Positions 14,933-21,526 of a DNA stretch of 21,526 nucleotides are shown in pieces (the stretch's first letter is position 1; every line of letters begins with the position of its first letter). The stretch is from UBA3792 sp964426415 (lineage in GTDB: Bacteria > Bacillota > Clostridia > Christensenellales > CAG-138). The position numbers were made by a program, and so were the translations under genes. Where the stretch lies: positions 1-21,526 of the forward strand of contig CAYRQM010000032.1 in the NCBI GenBank assembly GCA_964426415.1. The letters are read 5' to 3'. Under the pieces are notes generated by a model. That model was not told the origin of the DNA and made no database searches. It saw only the letters and a list, made by a program, of their open reading frames with translations.

Positions 14933-16101
14933 AGAATCGCCTCCGCATCGACGGGCGAAATCGCCTGCTGTTCCGTCACATAGGTGGGGTAGTCGTTTGG
15001 GTCGTAGCGCGGATTGCAGCCGTAATGCAGCCACAGGACGGCGGCGACGCCAATGGCGGCAAACAGGGCGCCGAACAGCGCCCAAGTGCGCCAGTATGCG
15101 CCCTTGTCCATCGGCAGCGTGCCGACGAATTTGCCCGTCTGCCCGTTCATGGCGAACAGGTAGGTTTGCCCCTTCCATTTGGTGGTGAGCAGCCACACGG
15201 GCAGCAGCGCGTATTGGGACGCGTGCGCCTGCGTTTCGATCCGACTGCTTTGCACCTTGACGGCGGCGTAGCCGCGCACCGTATCGGCGTACAGCGTCTC
15301 CGCGCCCTTCTTGATGCGCGACGCGGCACGCACGCGGCACGACGCCTCGCTTTGGTCGTACCGATCTGCCAAATACCCCGCCAAATATGCCGTTTGAAAA
15401 TCCACCGCGTCCCGCACATCGAAGGGTTCCAAGGATTCCATCAGATCGTCGGGCATCTTTTTGGAGCCGTCTACCGGCACGTTTGCAAAGGACGCGTTGC
15501 CGCCCCGCAAAACGGAATAATAGCTTGTTTCGGTGAATTCGGTTTCCCCGACAACCCAGCTGCGCACGCGGGTGGCGCGATAGTCGATCTTGGCGGAAAT
15601 ATCGGCGGAAAACAGCCAATATGGGACGTAGACGCCCTTGATCTCGTCGATGTGGGCGGCGCTTTTGAACACCTTGGGCAACAGCCGCTTGCCCTTGAGA
15701 TTGTTGCGGAAGGCGCGCTTCGCCGTCTCCTTGTCCAGCTTGAACGGAATGACCAGATCGGGCCGCAAGTCGCCTTGGAATTGGCGCTGCATGACCACGG
15801 GATTTCCGCAAAACGGGCAGGCGGTGGCAGCGAGCGTTTCATCGCCGATGACTTCGCCGCCGCAGGCGCCGCACACATAGACGAACATGCCGTCCTGTTC
15901 GCCCGCCTGCCAATCGGTGCGCGGCTGCTTTTGCTGCTTGGCGGACGCAGCCTTGTCGTGCAGCCCGTCGTCGTTTGACAGCAGCTCGATGGGCAAAAAC
16001 GATGCGCCGCAAAATGGGCACAGCAGCTTTTGCGACGACGTATCAAACGAGAGCGCGCCGCCGCATTGGGGACATTTGTGTTCTATGAGTGTTTGTTCCA
16101 T
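14929..16101 (-). CDS. Double zinc-ribbon membrane protein (YdjG-like)
   Basis: 390 residues. It has two zinc ribbons: C10/C13 with C28/C31 (CPQCGG, CPFCGA) and C77/C80 with C95/C98 (CGACGG, CPFCGN). A middle domain follows (LVIPFKLDKETAKRAF, VYVPYWLFSADISAKIDYRA, YALLPVWLLTTKWKGQTYLFAMNGQTGKFVG), and one TM helix at about 339-360. This layout matches the TFIIB-type zinc-ribbon membrane proteins near TPM proteins, such as YdjG. Only a weak ribosome-binding sequence (GATAAG) precedes the ATG at 16101, and a strong hairpin lies just upstream. The stop overlaps the start of the TPM gene by four bases. An envelope function is inferred from neighbours. Confidence 0.85.
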   Translation of the reverse strand: MEQTLIEHKCPQCGGALSFDTSSQKLLCPFCGASFLPIELLSNDDGLHDKAASAKQQKQPRTDWQAGEQDGMFVYVCGACGGEVIGDETLAATACPFCGNPVVMQRQFQGDLRPDLVIPFKLDKETAKRAFRNNLKGKRLLPKVFKSAAHIDEIKGVYVPYWLFSADISAKIDYRATRVRSWVVGETEFTETSYYSVLRGGNASFANVPVDGSKKMPDDLMESLEPFDVRDAVDFQTAYLAGYLADRYDQSEASCRVRAASRIKKGAETLYADTVRGYAAVKVQSSRIETQAHASQYALLPVWLLTTKWKGQTYLFAMNGQTGKFVGTLPMDKGAYWRTWALFGALFAAIGVAAVLWLHYGCNPRYDPNDYPTYVTEQQAISPVDAEAIL

Positions 16102-16116
16102 CTTATCAAATAGAAA

Positions 16117-16139
16117 CGGGCGCAGGATCGCTGCGCCCG
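16117..16139 (-). promoter_or_regulatory. Intra-operon hairpin (possible attenuator) before the zinc-ribbon gene
   Basis: CGGGCGCAG 16117-16125 and CTGCGCCCG 16131-16139 form a perfect 9-bp stem with a GATCG loop. On the minus strand it is followed by TTTCTATTTG, a weak U-rich tract. It may partly terminate or process the transcript between the SPFH gene and the next two genes, lowering their level. Confidence 0.65.
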
Positions 16140-16152
16140 CTTTGGCTCCTTG

Positions 16153-17475
16153 TTATCGCTTGTCTTTGTCGTCAAACGGGTCGCCGCACTCAGGGCAGAA
16201 ACGCGGCGGATTCTTTGGGTCTTTGGGCTCCCAGCCGCATTTGTCGCACCGATACAGCGGCGCTTCCTCAGGCTTTTTGGCGCCGCACTCCGCGCAGAAG
16301 CGGCCCTTGTTGACCGCGCCGCACTTGCACGTCCAGCCTGCCGTTTCTTCGGGCTTCTTGGCGCCGCATTCGGGACAGAACTTGCCCGTCACCACCGCGC
16401 CGCACTTGCATTTCCAACCGTTTGCGGGCGCCGCTTGGGGCTGCGCCTGCTGCGGCTGCTGCGCTTGCTGCTGTCCCATTTGGAACAGGTTTTGCGCGTT
16501 GACGCCGCCCGCGTTCTGTGCCATGCCAAGCCCCATAAAGCCCATCATGGCGCCGTTTTCGTTGGATGCCGCCGCCTTCATTGCCTCGGACTGTGCCGAA
16601 ACCAGCGTCGCCGCCGCCATCGTCGGATCGCGCAGGACTGCCGCACGCTGCGCCGACTTGATCATCTCGGCGTCTTCCTCCGGCAGGGTGATCGGGTTGA
16701 GCGCGATGGAAACCACCGCCAGACCGCGGATGTCGCCCCACTTCTTGGTGAGCGCTTCGTTCATCGCCTCGCTCAGATCCTCCGCGTGGGCGGGAAGCTG
16801 ATTGGGACGCACTTCTAAGTCGGAAATTTTGGCGAATGCCGGCTGCAAGGCGCTGACGAACTCGGTCTTGAGCTGGGTGTCGATTTCGGAACGGTTGTAC
16901 GCCGCGGTCACGTTGCCGCAGACGTTGGTGTAAAACAGGATCGGGTCGACGATTTTGTAGGAATAGACGCCGTTGCAGCGCACCGAAACGTCGATGTCCA
17001 GCCCGATGTTGCGATCGACCACGCGGAACGGGATGGGGTTCGCCGTGCCGAATTTGTTGTCGATGATTTCTTTGGTGTTGAAGTAGTAGACGCGTTGGTC
17101 TTTGCCCGTGTCGCCGCCAAAGGTGAAACGACGGCCCAGCGTCTTGAAGCTCTCAACGATGCTGGTGCCCAGCTTGCCCGAAAAGATGCTCGGCTCGGTG
17201 GAGGTGTCGTATTTGAATTCGCCCGGCTCGGCACACACTTCGACCACCTTGCCTTGATCCACGATGATCATGCATTGCCCGTCTGCCACGGCGATGACGG
17301 AACCGTTGGAGATGATGTTGTCGCTTGCCTTCGTATTGGAGGAACGTCCGCTGACGCGCTTTTGTCCCTTTGTGACCAGCACGTCCTTTTCCAACGCTTC
17401 ACAGTAGAAAAACTCTTTCCATTGGTCGGCCAACGTGCCGCCCAGCGCGCCAATGCCCGCTTTAATGAGTCCCAT
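16153..17475 (-). CDS. SPFH-domain protein with C-terminal zinc ribbons (YdjI-like)
   Basis: 440 residues. Residues about 20-290 form the SPFH/band-7-like (virion core protein-type) domain (MGLIKAGIGALGGTLADQWKEFF start, EPGEFKYDT, PFRVVDRNIGLDIDVSVRC, GLAVVSIALNPITLPEEDAE). A Gln/Ala-rich linker lies at about 335-352. Three zinc ribbons end the protein: C356/C358-C367/C370, C383/C385-C394/C397, and C410/C413-C427/C430. An AAGGAG site precedes the ATG at 17475. No TM helix is present at the N-terminus, so membrane association, if any, is peripheral. It is the first gene of the three-gene minus-strand operon with a consensus-like promoter. By analogy with Bacillus YdjI it may help organise a membrane stress complex; this is inference. 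Confidence 0.88.
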   Translation of the reverse strand: MGLIKAGIGALGGTLADQWKEFFYCEALEKDVLVTKGQKRVSGRSSNTKASDNIISNGSVIAVADGQCMIIVDQGKVVEVCAEPGEFKYDTSTEPSIFSGKLGTSIVESFKTLGRRFTFGGDTGKDQRVYYFNTKEIIDNKFGTANPIPFRVVDRNIGLDIDVSVRCNGVYSYKIVDPILFYTNVCGNVTAAYNRSEIDTQLKTEFVSALQPAFAKISDLEVRPNQLPAHAEDLSEAMNEALTKKWGDIRGLAVVSIALNPITLPEEDAEMIKSAQRAAVLRDPTMAAATLVSAQSEAMKAAASNENGAMMGFMGLGMAQNAGGVNAQNLFQMGQQQAQQPQQAQPQAAPANGWKCKCGAVVTGKFCPECGAKKPEETAGWTCKCGAVNKGRFCAECGAKKPEEAPLYRCDKCGWEPKDPKNPPRFCPECGDPFDDKDKR

Positions 17476-17526
17476 AATGTAGCTCCTTTCAATTTATCAA
17501 GCCAAGGGATTGCGCCCTTCCTTTTC

Positions 17527-17555
17527 ATTATAAAGGATACGGGCGAAAAATGCAA
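17527..17555 (-). promoter_or_regulatory. Sigma-A promoter of the SPFH operon
   Basis: On the minus strand TTGCAT (17555-17550), 17 bases, TATAAT (17532-17527). It lies about 50 bases before the SPFH start. It looks like a housekeeping promoter, with no sigma-W-like AAC/CGT pattern noticed. Confidence 0.85.
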
Positions 17556-17578
17556 TCCCCATTTGCCGCAACAAGAAA

Positions 17579-17607
17579 CGGGCGCCTCGCGTCCTGCAAA
17601 GCGCCCG
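17579..17607 (-). terminator. Terminator after the one-TM protein gene
   Basis: CGGGCGC 17579-17585 pairs with GCGCCCG 17601-17607. On the minus strand it is followed by TTTCTTGTTG. It lies 11 bases after the stop of the 18488 gene and before the SPFH promoter. Confidence 0.7.
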
Positions 17608-17618
17608 AAAGCGTATTC

Positions 17619-18488
17619 TTATTCTTCCGTAAAGGTGATGGATGCGGCGTAGTCTAAGAATGTCGCCTCGTACCGTGCGTAGTCGTCGTCCTTGCAGGCA
17701 AACTGCACCGTCCAAAACGCGGCGCCGTTCTTTTTGATGCAGGTACAGTAGTCGCAGAGGGTGCCCGCTTCGTCCACCGCATATTGGTATACGAAGTAGG
17801 TTTGCCCGTTCGCTTCCAGAACGGTGGCGTCCACGCCCGTATACGCAATCATGAGTTTGGCGTAGGTCGCTTCCGTGGCGTCCACGAGCTGCGGCACGGC
17901 GCTCACGTCCTCCATGCTGATCATCACCGCCACCTCGTTGGTTTGGTAGCACGCCACATAGTCTTCCTGTTCCACTTCGCAAAAGCGGCTCGTCAGGGTG
18001 ATGCAAAGATTCTCTGCGGTAAAGGTCTGCGGCTTGCTCGATAGGGCGCGCCGCACCAAGTAGCTGCTGACAAACCCCACCGTCAAGCCGACCGCCAGCG
18101 CAATGAGCAGCACAAGCAAGCCCTTGCGCACGCCGTGCTTGCGGTTTGCCGCCGTTTCTTGGCTCTCTGCGCCGTCAAAGACGAACGCGTTGCCGTTGGC
18201 GGGATTGTAGCGGTTCGCGCCGCAAAGCCGCACGTCCTCCGTCCCCGCAGGCAGCGGGTACACCTCGTTGCAGTATTCCTTGCTCATTTTGTCCGCAATC
18301 ACGAAGATGCGCGCCGCCTCGTCCCCGATGGAATAAGACGCTTCCTCCCCGTTTTTGAGCGTGCCAAGCAAGCGGCACGGCACGTCATGGATGGTCAGCT
18401 CGTCGTTTTGCGCGTCCTCCAGATAGACCCGCATCTTGGCAAGGCACGCGACGAAGCACTTGCGCCGCAATATCGTCAATGTTCGCAT
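17619..18488 (-). CDS. Single-TM protein of unknown function
   Basis: 289 residues; not recognised. Residues 1-105 form a soluble, Cys-containing domain rich in beta-like stretches (ILRRKCFVACLAKMRVYLED, IHDVPCRLLGTLKNGEE, ARIFVIADKMSKEYCNEVYPLPAG, NPANGNAFVFDG). A basic stretch is followed by a TM helix at about 123-144. The remaining ~140 residues probably lie outside (FTAENLCITLTSRF, DYVACYQTNEVAVMIS, CTCIKKNGAAFWTVQF), ending in an acidic FTEE. By orientation the N-terminal domain is cytosolic. An AAGGGG site precedes the ATG, and the gene has its own promoter and terminator. It may relate to the neighbouring SPFH operon, which it directly precedes, but is transcribed separately. Confidence 0.8.
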   Translation of the reverse strand: MRTLTILRRKCFVACLAKMRVYLEDAQNDELTIHDVPCRLLGTLKNGEEASYSIGDEAARIFVIADKMSKEYCNEVYPLPAGTEDVRLCGANRYNPANGNAFVFDGAESQETAANRKHGVRKGLLVLLIALAVGLTVGFVSSYLVRRALSSKPQTFTAENLCITLTSRFCEVEQEDYVACYQTNEVAVMISMEDVSAVPQLVDATEATYAKLMIAYTGVDATVLEANGQTYFVYQYAVDEAGTLCDYCTCIKKNGAAFWTVQFACKDDDYARYEATFLDYAASITFTEE

Positions 18489-18528
18489 CCCGTTTTCCCC
18501 TTCCGATTCCGATTTGTTTTACCATCAC

Positions 18529-18557
18529 ATTCTATCAGAAGGAACGGTTTCTTACAA
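18529..18557 (-). promoter_or_regulatory. Promoter of the one-TM protein gene
   Basis: On the minus strand TTGTAA (18557-18552), 17 bases, TAGAAT (18534-18529), located 40 bases before the ATG at 18488. Confidence 0.75.
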
Positions 18558-18572
18558 GCACCGCCGCGAAAT

Positions 18573-19055
18573 TTATTGTTTTTCGGGCGGATCCGACGGC
18601 TTTGCCGCCTCCGTTTTGTCGGGCTTCGGTTCGTCCGCGTCGGAATCGTCCTCCGTGCGGCGTTTGATCTGCGCCAGCACGGAGCGAAACTTCTCCGGGA
18701 TGGGCAGTCCGAGCTTTGCGGCGTTTTCCAGTATGGACACGCACTCGTTCACGCAATAGAACAGCAGCACCGCCGTGCGCAGCGCGCTGCCCTCGCCGAG
18801 CAGAAGTGTATCGACCAAATGTGCCACCCCAACCAAGATGAATATGAGAACCTTGCGGCTGATGCCGCGAAACCCGACCTCGCTGCTGATCTTGTGCTCC
18901 GAGATCGCGCAGAGCACCCCTGTGATATAGTCGATGGCGACCATCGCCACCAGTGCATAAAACAACCCGTCCCATCCGCCGAAGAACCACCCCAGCGCAC
19001 CACCTACGGCGGCACACACCACCGATACTGCCAACCAAAACATCGTTTTGCCCAT
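18573..19055 (-). CDS. Phage holin family protein (TcdE/Hol-type)
   Basis: 160 residues from the ATG at 19055. Hydrophobic segments lie at about 4-24, 30-50 and 68-98, and the signature of this holin family (DYITGVLCAISEHKISSEVGFRGISRKVLIFILVGVAHLVD) is at about 40-80. The family forms membrane lesions for lysis or toxin export. The C-terminal ~35 residues are a charged Asp/Glu/Lys/Pro tail (RRTEDDSDADEPKPDKTE), as usual in holins. No endolysin, tail or other phage gene is adjacent, so it is a stand-alone copy. The start is uncertain: the only SD-like sequence (AGTAGG) directly abuts this ATG, and an in-frame ATG at 19100 lacks one. Confidence 0.82.
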   Translation of the reverse strand: MGKTMFWLAVSVVCAAVGGALGWFFGGWDGLFYALVAMVAIDYITGVLCAISEHKISSEVGFRGISRKVLIFILVGVAHLVDTLLLGEGSALRTAVLLFYCVNECVSILENAAKLGLPIPEKFRSVLAQIKRRTEDDSDADEPKPDKTEAAKPSDPPEKQ

Positions 19056-19174
19056 CCTACTGATACCATATGCGCAGCGTCGTTCCCCTTGTGACGGCAT
19101 ACATGCAAACAAGCTGTTGCAAACTGCACCACTTTCTGCTCCACTTCTGTTATCGAAAGAGTCTTCAAAAATGA

Positions 19175-19186
19175 GAAAACGTTTTC
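19175..19186. promoter_or_regulatory. Candidate operator GAAAACGTTTTC
   Basis: A perfect 12-bp palindrome with a central CG, the shape of LacI-family operators, in the divergent region between the holin gene and the acyltransferase gene. A hairpin (CGCAAC 19207-19212 with GTTGCG 19218-19223) lies between it and the acyltransferase start. Which gene it would control is not clear. Confidence 0.4.
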
Positions 19187-19255
19187 GAATTCGATGGCTC
19201 CGTTTGCGCAACCTTTTGTTGCGACAATCGGTGTTGCAAGATGAAAGGAGCTTTC

Positions 19256-20077
19256 TTGAACGAACCATACTGCCCGCAATTGGGTTATGTGTATCCCCGT
19301 GCGCAGGACGCGCACATGCTGCAGGTGGCGCCCGATTGTCCCGTGGATCTTTCCGGCGATTACCCGTTTCTCGACCGTTCCAAATCGTTTCGCTGCAAGC
19401 AATTTTGGATGCGCGTTCTGTTTCACGGGTTTGCCAAGCCGCTTTGCCGCATCCGCTATGCGCTAAAGGTCGAGGGCAAGCTGCCCAAGGCTTTGCGGCA
19501 CAAGCCGTTTGTGACGGTGTGCAACCATGTGGCATATTGGGATTTCATCATTCTCAGCTGTGGGTTCCCGTTTCGCAACTGCGCGTACCCCATTTGGCGC
19601 ACCAACATGCAGAACAAGTCCAACTTCCTGTACCGTGCGGTGGGGGCGATTCCCGTGCCAAACGTACAAAAGGACGGGCGCCATGCCGTGCGGCGGTTCC
19701 ACGATGCGCTGGACACGGTGCTCAACGAGGGCCGTTGGCTGCACGTCTATCCCGAAGCGAGTATGTGGTACTACTACACCCCAATCCGCCCGTTCAAAAA
19801 GACGGCGTTCGCGCTGGCGGTGGAGCACCAAGTGCCCGTCGTGCCGCTGACCATCTCCTTCCGCCCGCCCAAAGGGCTGTATCGTCTGTTCAAGAAAGAC
19901 CCGTGCTGCACGCTGCACATCGGCGCGCCCGAATATCCCGACCCCACCTTGGGGCGCACGGACGCTGCCGAAGACCTTTCCAAACGCTGTCGTCTCGATA
20001 TGATGCACATGGCGGGTATCCGCGATGCTGCGCACAACGAGGCGTTGATGCAACAATATCAATATCAGGAGGCTTGA
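19256..20077 (+). CDS. PlsC-type lysophospholipid acyltransferase
   Basis: About 273 residues. The acyltransferase motif I is CNHVAYWDF with H91 and D96 (NHx4D); motif II-like is PIWRTNMQNKSNFLYRAVGAIPV near 112-134; YPEASMW at 165-171 stands at the place of the usual EGTR motif; VPVVPLTISF follows near 193. The family transfers an acyl chain to 1-acyl-glycerol-3-phosphate or related lipids at the inner membrane; the altered EGTR region leaves the acceptor uncertain. I chose TTG at 19256 because AAAGGAG ends 5 bases before it; the upstream in-frame ATG at 19241 contains that ribosome-binding site itself. The stop is 2 bases from the start of the lipoprotein gene, so both are in one operon. 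Confidence 0.85.
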   Translation: MNEPYCPQLGYVYPRAQDAHMLQVAPDCPVDLSGDYPFLDRSKSFRCKQFWMRVLFHGFAKPLCRIRYALKVEGKLPKALRHKPFVTVCNHVAYWDFIILSCGFPFRNCAYPIWRTNMQNKSNFLYRAVGAIPVPNVQKDGRHAVRRFHDALDTVLNEGRWLHVYPEASMWYYYTPIRPFKKTAFALAVEHQVPVVPLTISFRPPKGLYRLFKKDPCCTLHIGAPEYPDPTLGRTDAAEDLSKRCRLDMMHMAGIRDAAHNEALMQQYQYQEA

Positions 20078-20079
20078 TT

Positions 20080-20739
20080 ATGAAACGCTTTACTTGTATT
20101 CTGTTGGCAGTCCTTTGCATCGCCTGCATCGCAGGCTGTGCCAAGCAGTCGAACCCCGATGAAACCACGGCATGTGCCCTCGTACTCGATTCCAACCCCA
20201 CCACGGGCTACGAATGGACGTTCTCCATCGCCGACCCTTCCATCGTCTCCTTTACGCAGGAATTTGAATCCGATGCAACGGATGACGCCGTCGGCGTAGG
20301 CGGCAGAGAAGTCCTCACGTTCACCGGTCTCAAAGCGGGCGTCACCACCCTCACCGCCACCTATGCCCAGCCTTGGGACGCCGAAAGCGGCACGACCTCC
20401 GTCTACTTCATCAAGGTGGACGACCAAAAGCAGGTGACCTGCACCGAAACGACGCCCTACACCCTGACCAAGGACGCCAACCCCACCACGGGCTATGACT
20501 GGGCAATGGCTTGCTCCGACGAAGCCGTCGTGCTTTGCAAGAGCGTATACGTCCAAACCGCCGGCACGGAAGGCATGGATGGCGCAGGCGGTACGACCAC
20601 CTTCACCTTCTACCCGCTGCAAAACGGCACCGCCACCGTGACGCTGACCTATGCGCGGGCTTGGGAAACGGACACGGAGCCGCAGGAAACGGTCACGCTC
20701 CAATTCACCGTAGAGGACGGCGTGCTGACGCTGCAATAA
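20080..20739 (+). CDS. Lipoprotein with two chagasin-type (I42) protease-inhibitor domains
   Basis: 219 residues. A lipoprotein signal peptide ends in IAGC with C20 as the lipid site. Two repeats of the same domain follow: domain 1 at about 30-115 and domain 2 at about 118-213. Each carries the three chagasin loop motifs: NPTTGY (39-44, 134-139), GxGG (72-75 GVGG, 168-171 GAGG) and the RPW-like loop (AQPWD 96-100, ARAWE 192-196). Chagasin-family proteins block papain-like cysteine proteases with these loops. The first domain has Gln for the usual Arg in the third loop, and the second has Ala for Pro. AGGAGG lies 7 bases before the ATG, inside the end of the acyltransferase gene. No C1 protease gene is in this window, so the target is unknown and may be external. 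Confidence 0.9.
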   Translation: MKRFTCILLAVLCIACIAGCAKQSNPDETTACALVLDSNPTTGYEWTFSIADPSIVSFTQEFESDATDDAVGVGGREVLTFTGLKAGVTTLTATYAQPWDAESGTTSVYFIKVDDQKQVTCTETTPYTLTKDANPTTGYDWAMACSDEAVVLCKSVYVQTAGTEGMDGAGGTTTFTFYPLQNGTATVTLTYARAWETDTEPQETVTLQFTVEDGVLTLQ

Positions 20740-20753
20740 ACCCATCGTCTTGG

Positions 20754-20782
20754 ACGGCAAGCATCGCGCTTGCCGTTTTTTT
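20754..20782 (+). terminator. Terminator after the chagasin-like lipoprotein
   Basis: ACGGCAAGC 20754-20762 pairs perfectly with GCTTGCCGT 20768-20776, loop ATCGC, followed by seven T. Confidence 0.93.
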
Positions 20783-20807
20783 GTGTCGCAAACACGCATC
20801 GTTTTTG

Positions 20808-20836
20808 TTGCATTCGTGCTAAAAATATGCTAAAGT
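20808..20836 (+). promoter_or_regulatory. Promoter of the last membrane protein gene
   Basis: TTGCAT 20808-20813, 17 bases, TAAAGT 20831-20836 preceded by TGC (extended -10). It lies 26 bases before the ATG at 20863. Confidence 0.65.
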
Positions 20837-20862
20837 GATGCCATAGGAACGGAGGCGGAAGT

Positions 20863-21441
20863 ATGCAATTTTTCATCGATATGATGCGGGAGTATTTTGG
20901 CACGCTCTCTTGGAACATGCAGTATTATGAGCTGTTCGTGGTCGCGCTCATGGTCATCGCCATGGGGCTTGTGACGGCGCTGCTCATCAAGCAAAACTGG
21001 GGGCTCTTTGGGCTGCTTTGCGCCTATATCGTGCCCGACACGCTCTATCGCGCCATCGGCGGGTTTTCATCCAGCCAAGCAAAGGTGGGCATTTTCCTGT
21101 ATGTCTGCACGCTTGTGACGCTGTTTGGGCTTTTGGTGCTGTTGGTGTGGTACATGGGCTTCAAAAAGAGCCAGTCCAACCTTGTGCGCCTGTTCGGCGG
21201 GCTTGCAATCCTGTTTCGCATCCTGTCGCTGCCCTACTTCTACTTCATCCTCAAACCGCTGTTCACATCCACCGCGGTGGACATCCTGCTGGTGCTGTAT
21301 CGCGTCATTTGCTGCGCGCCGGGCATCTGCATCCTGCTGATGCTGCTGGCGTACATGCGCATCAGCTACGCCCACAAGAACGAAGCCGAAAAGCAGACCG
21401 AAGCCGTGGACGTGGTCGACTATTGGAAGGACGACGTGTAA
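20863..21441 (+). CDS. Multi-pass membrane protein of unknown function
   Basis: 192 residues; family not recognised. About five hydrophobic segments are visible: 22-42, 46-66, 74-98, 107-131 and 139-167. Between segments 2 and 3 is a short polar loop (IGGFSSSQAK); the C-terminus is charged (ISYAHKNEAEKQTEAVDVVDYWKDDV) and probably cytosolic. Notable residues are a Pro-Asp pair in segment 2 (YIVPDTLYRAIGG) and a double Cys with Pro in the last segment (CCAPG). A GGAGG site lies 8 bases before the ATG. It has its own promoter and a terminator, so it is monocistronic. Confidence 0.8.
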   Translation: MQFFIDMMREYFGTLSWNMQYYELFVVALMVIAMGLVTALLIKQNWGLFGLLCAYIVPDTLYRAIGGFSSSQAKVGIFLYVCTLVTLFGLLVLLVWYMGFKKSQSNLVRLFGGLAILFRILSLPYFYFILKPLFTSTAVDILLVLYRVICCAPGICILLMLLAYMRISYAHKNEAEKQTEAVDVVDYWKDDV

Positions 21442-21458
21442 CGCAAAAATCACATGCA

Positions 21459-21488
21459 AAAAGCCCCGCCGTTTTGGTGGGGCTTTTT
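21459..21488 (+). terminator. Terminator after the last gene
   Basis: AAAAGCCCC 21459-21467 pairs with GGGGCTTTT 21479-21487, with further GCC/GGT pairing inside, followed by a T-run. It can work in both directions. The remaining 38 bases hold nothing I can assign. Confidence 0.88.
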
Positions 21489-21526
21489 GTTTGTCTTCGT
21501 TACGCCTTGGGCGATTCGTACAAGGG

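Noticed and set aside
14144..15811. Long 555-residue version of the TPM protein
   Set aside because: The upstream part is an alternative frame of the zinc-ribbon gene; the signal peptide and GGAGG fix the start at 14932.
18573..19055. Prophage remnant based on the holin gene
   Set aside because: No other phage gene, integrase or attachment-site duplication is visible within several kb.
18573..19535. 320-residue version of the holin gene extended upstream
   Set aside because: The extra N-terminal part runs antisense through the start of the acyltransferase gene, has low-complexity content and no ribosome-binding site.

Overview
The window looks like chromosome of a spore-forming, GC-rich member of the Clostridia (Bacillota). 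Evidence for this is a cotJABC spore-coat operon, a YlmC/YmxH-type sporulation gene, nrdR next to a pgeF-like gene, and holB followed directly by ricT (the gene order known from Bacillus). Shine-Dalgarno sites of the GGAGG type and sigma-A promoters with 16-17 bp spacers occur throughout. No phage, plasmid or transposase gene is visible, and I find no clear defence system.

Layout. Positions 1-5090 (minus) hold the first ~1,696 residues of a giant secreted DNRLRE/YD-repeat (RHS/WapA-like) protein whose C-terminal core and tip lie beyond the window edge. An AT-rich gap (5091-5473) follows, then cotJC, cotJB and cotJA on the minus strand. On the plus strand come a ylmC-like gene, nrdR and pgeF (the last two overlap by ATGA), then from a consensus promoter a membrane-anchored SurA/PrsA-like protein and a 30-residue membrane peptide. 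Positions 10007-11053 are a gene-free repeat cluster: palindromic elements, a 62-bp tandem array and a GA-rich block. A minus-strand tRNA-Asn follows it.

From 11328 to 14089 a small membrane protein, holB (delta prime) and ricT form a plus-strand operon. Positions 14144-17475 (minus) carry an SPFH protein with C-terminal zinc ribbons, a double zinc-ribbon membrane protein and a TPM-domain protein. This gene set matches the Bacillus YdjI/YdjG/YdjH envelope-stress group, but no pspA is present. Upstream are a one-TM protein of unknown function and a lone holin-family gene. Positions 19256-20739 (plus) pair a PlsC-type acyltransferase with a lipoprotein made of two chagasin (I42) domains. A multi-pass membrane protein ends the window.

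The less ordinary content is the repeat landscape (including a dispersed hairpin that may have supplied the end of cotJC), the tiny membrane ORF, the ydjGHI-like operon without pspA, the double-chagasin lipoprotein, a possibly leaderless transcript at 11328 and the truncated view of a probable polymorphic-toxin or wall-associated YD protein. All translations and motif calls were made by eye; no database search was run.
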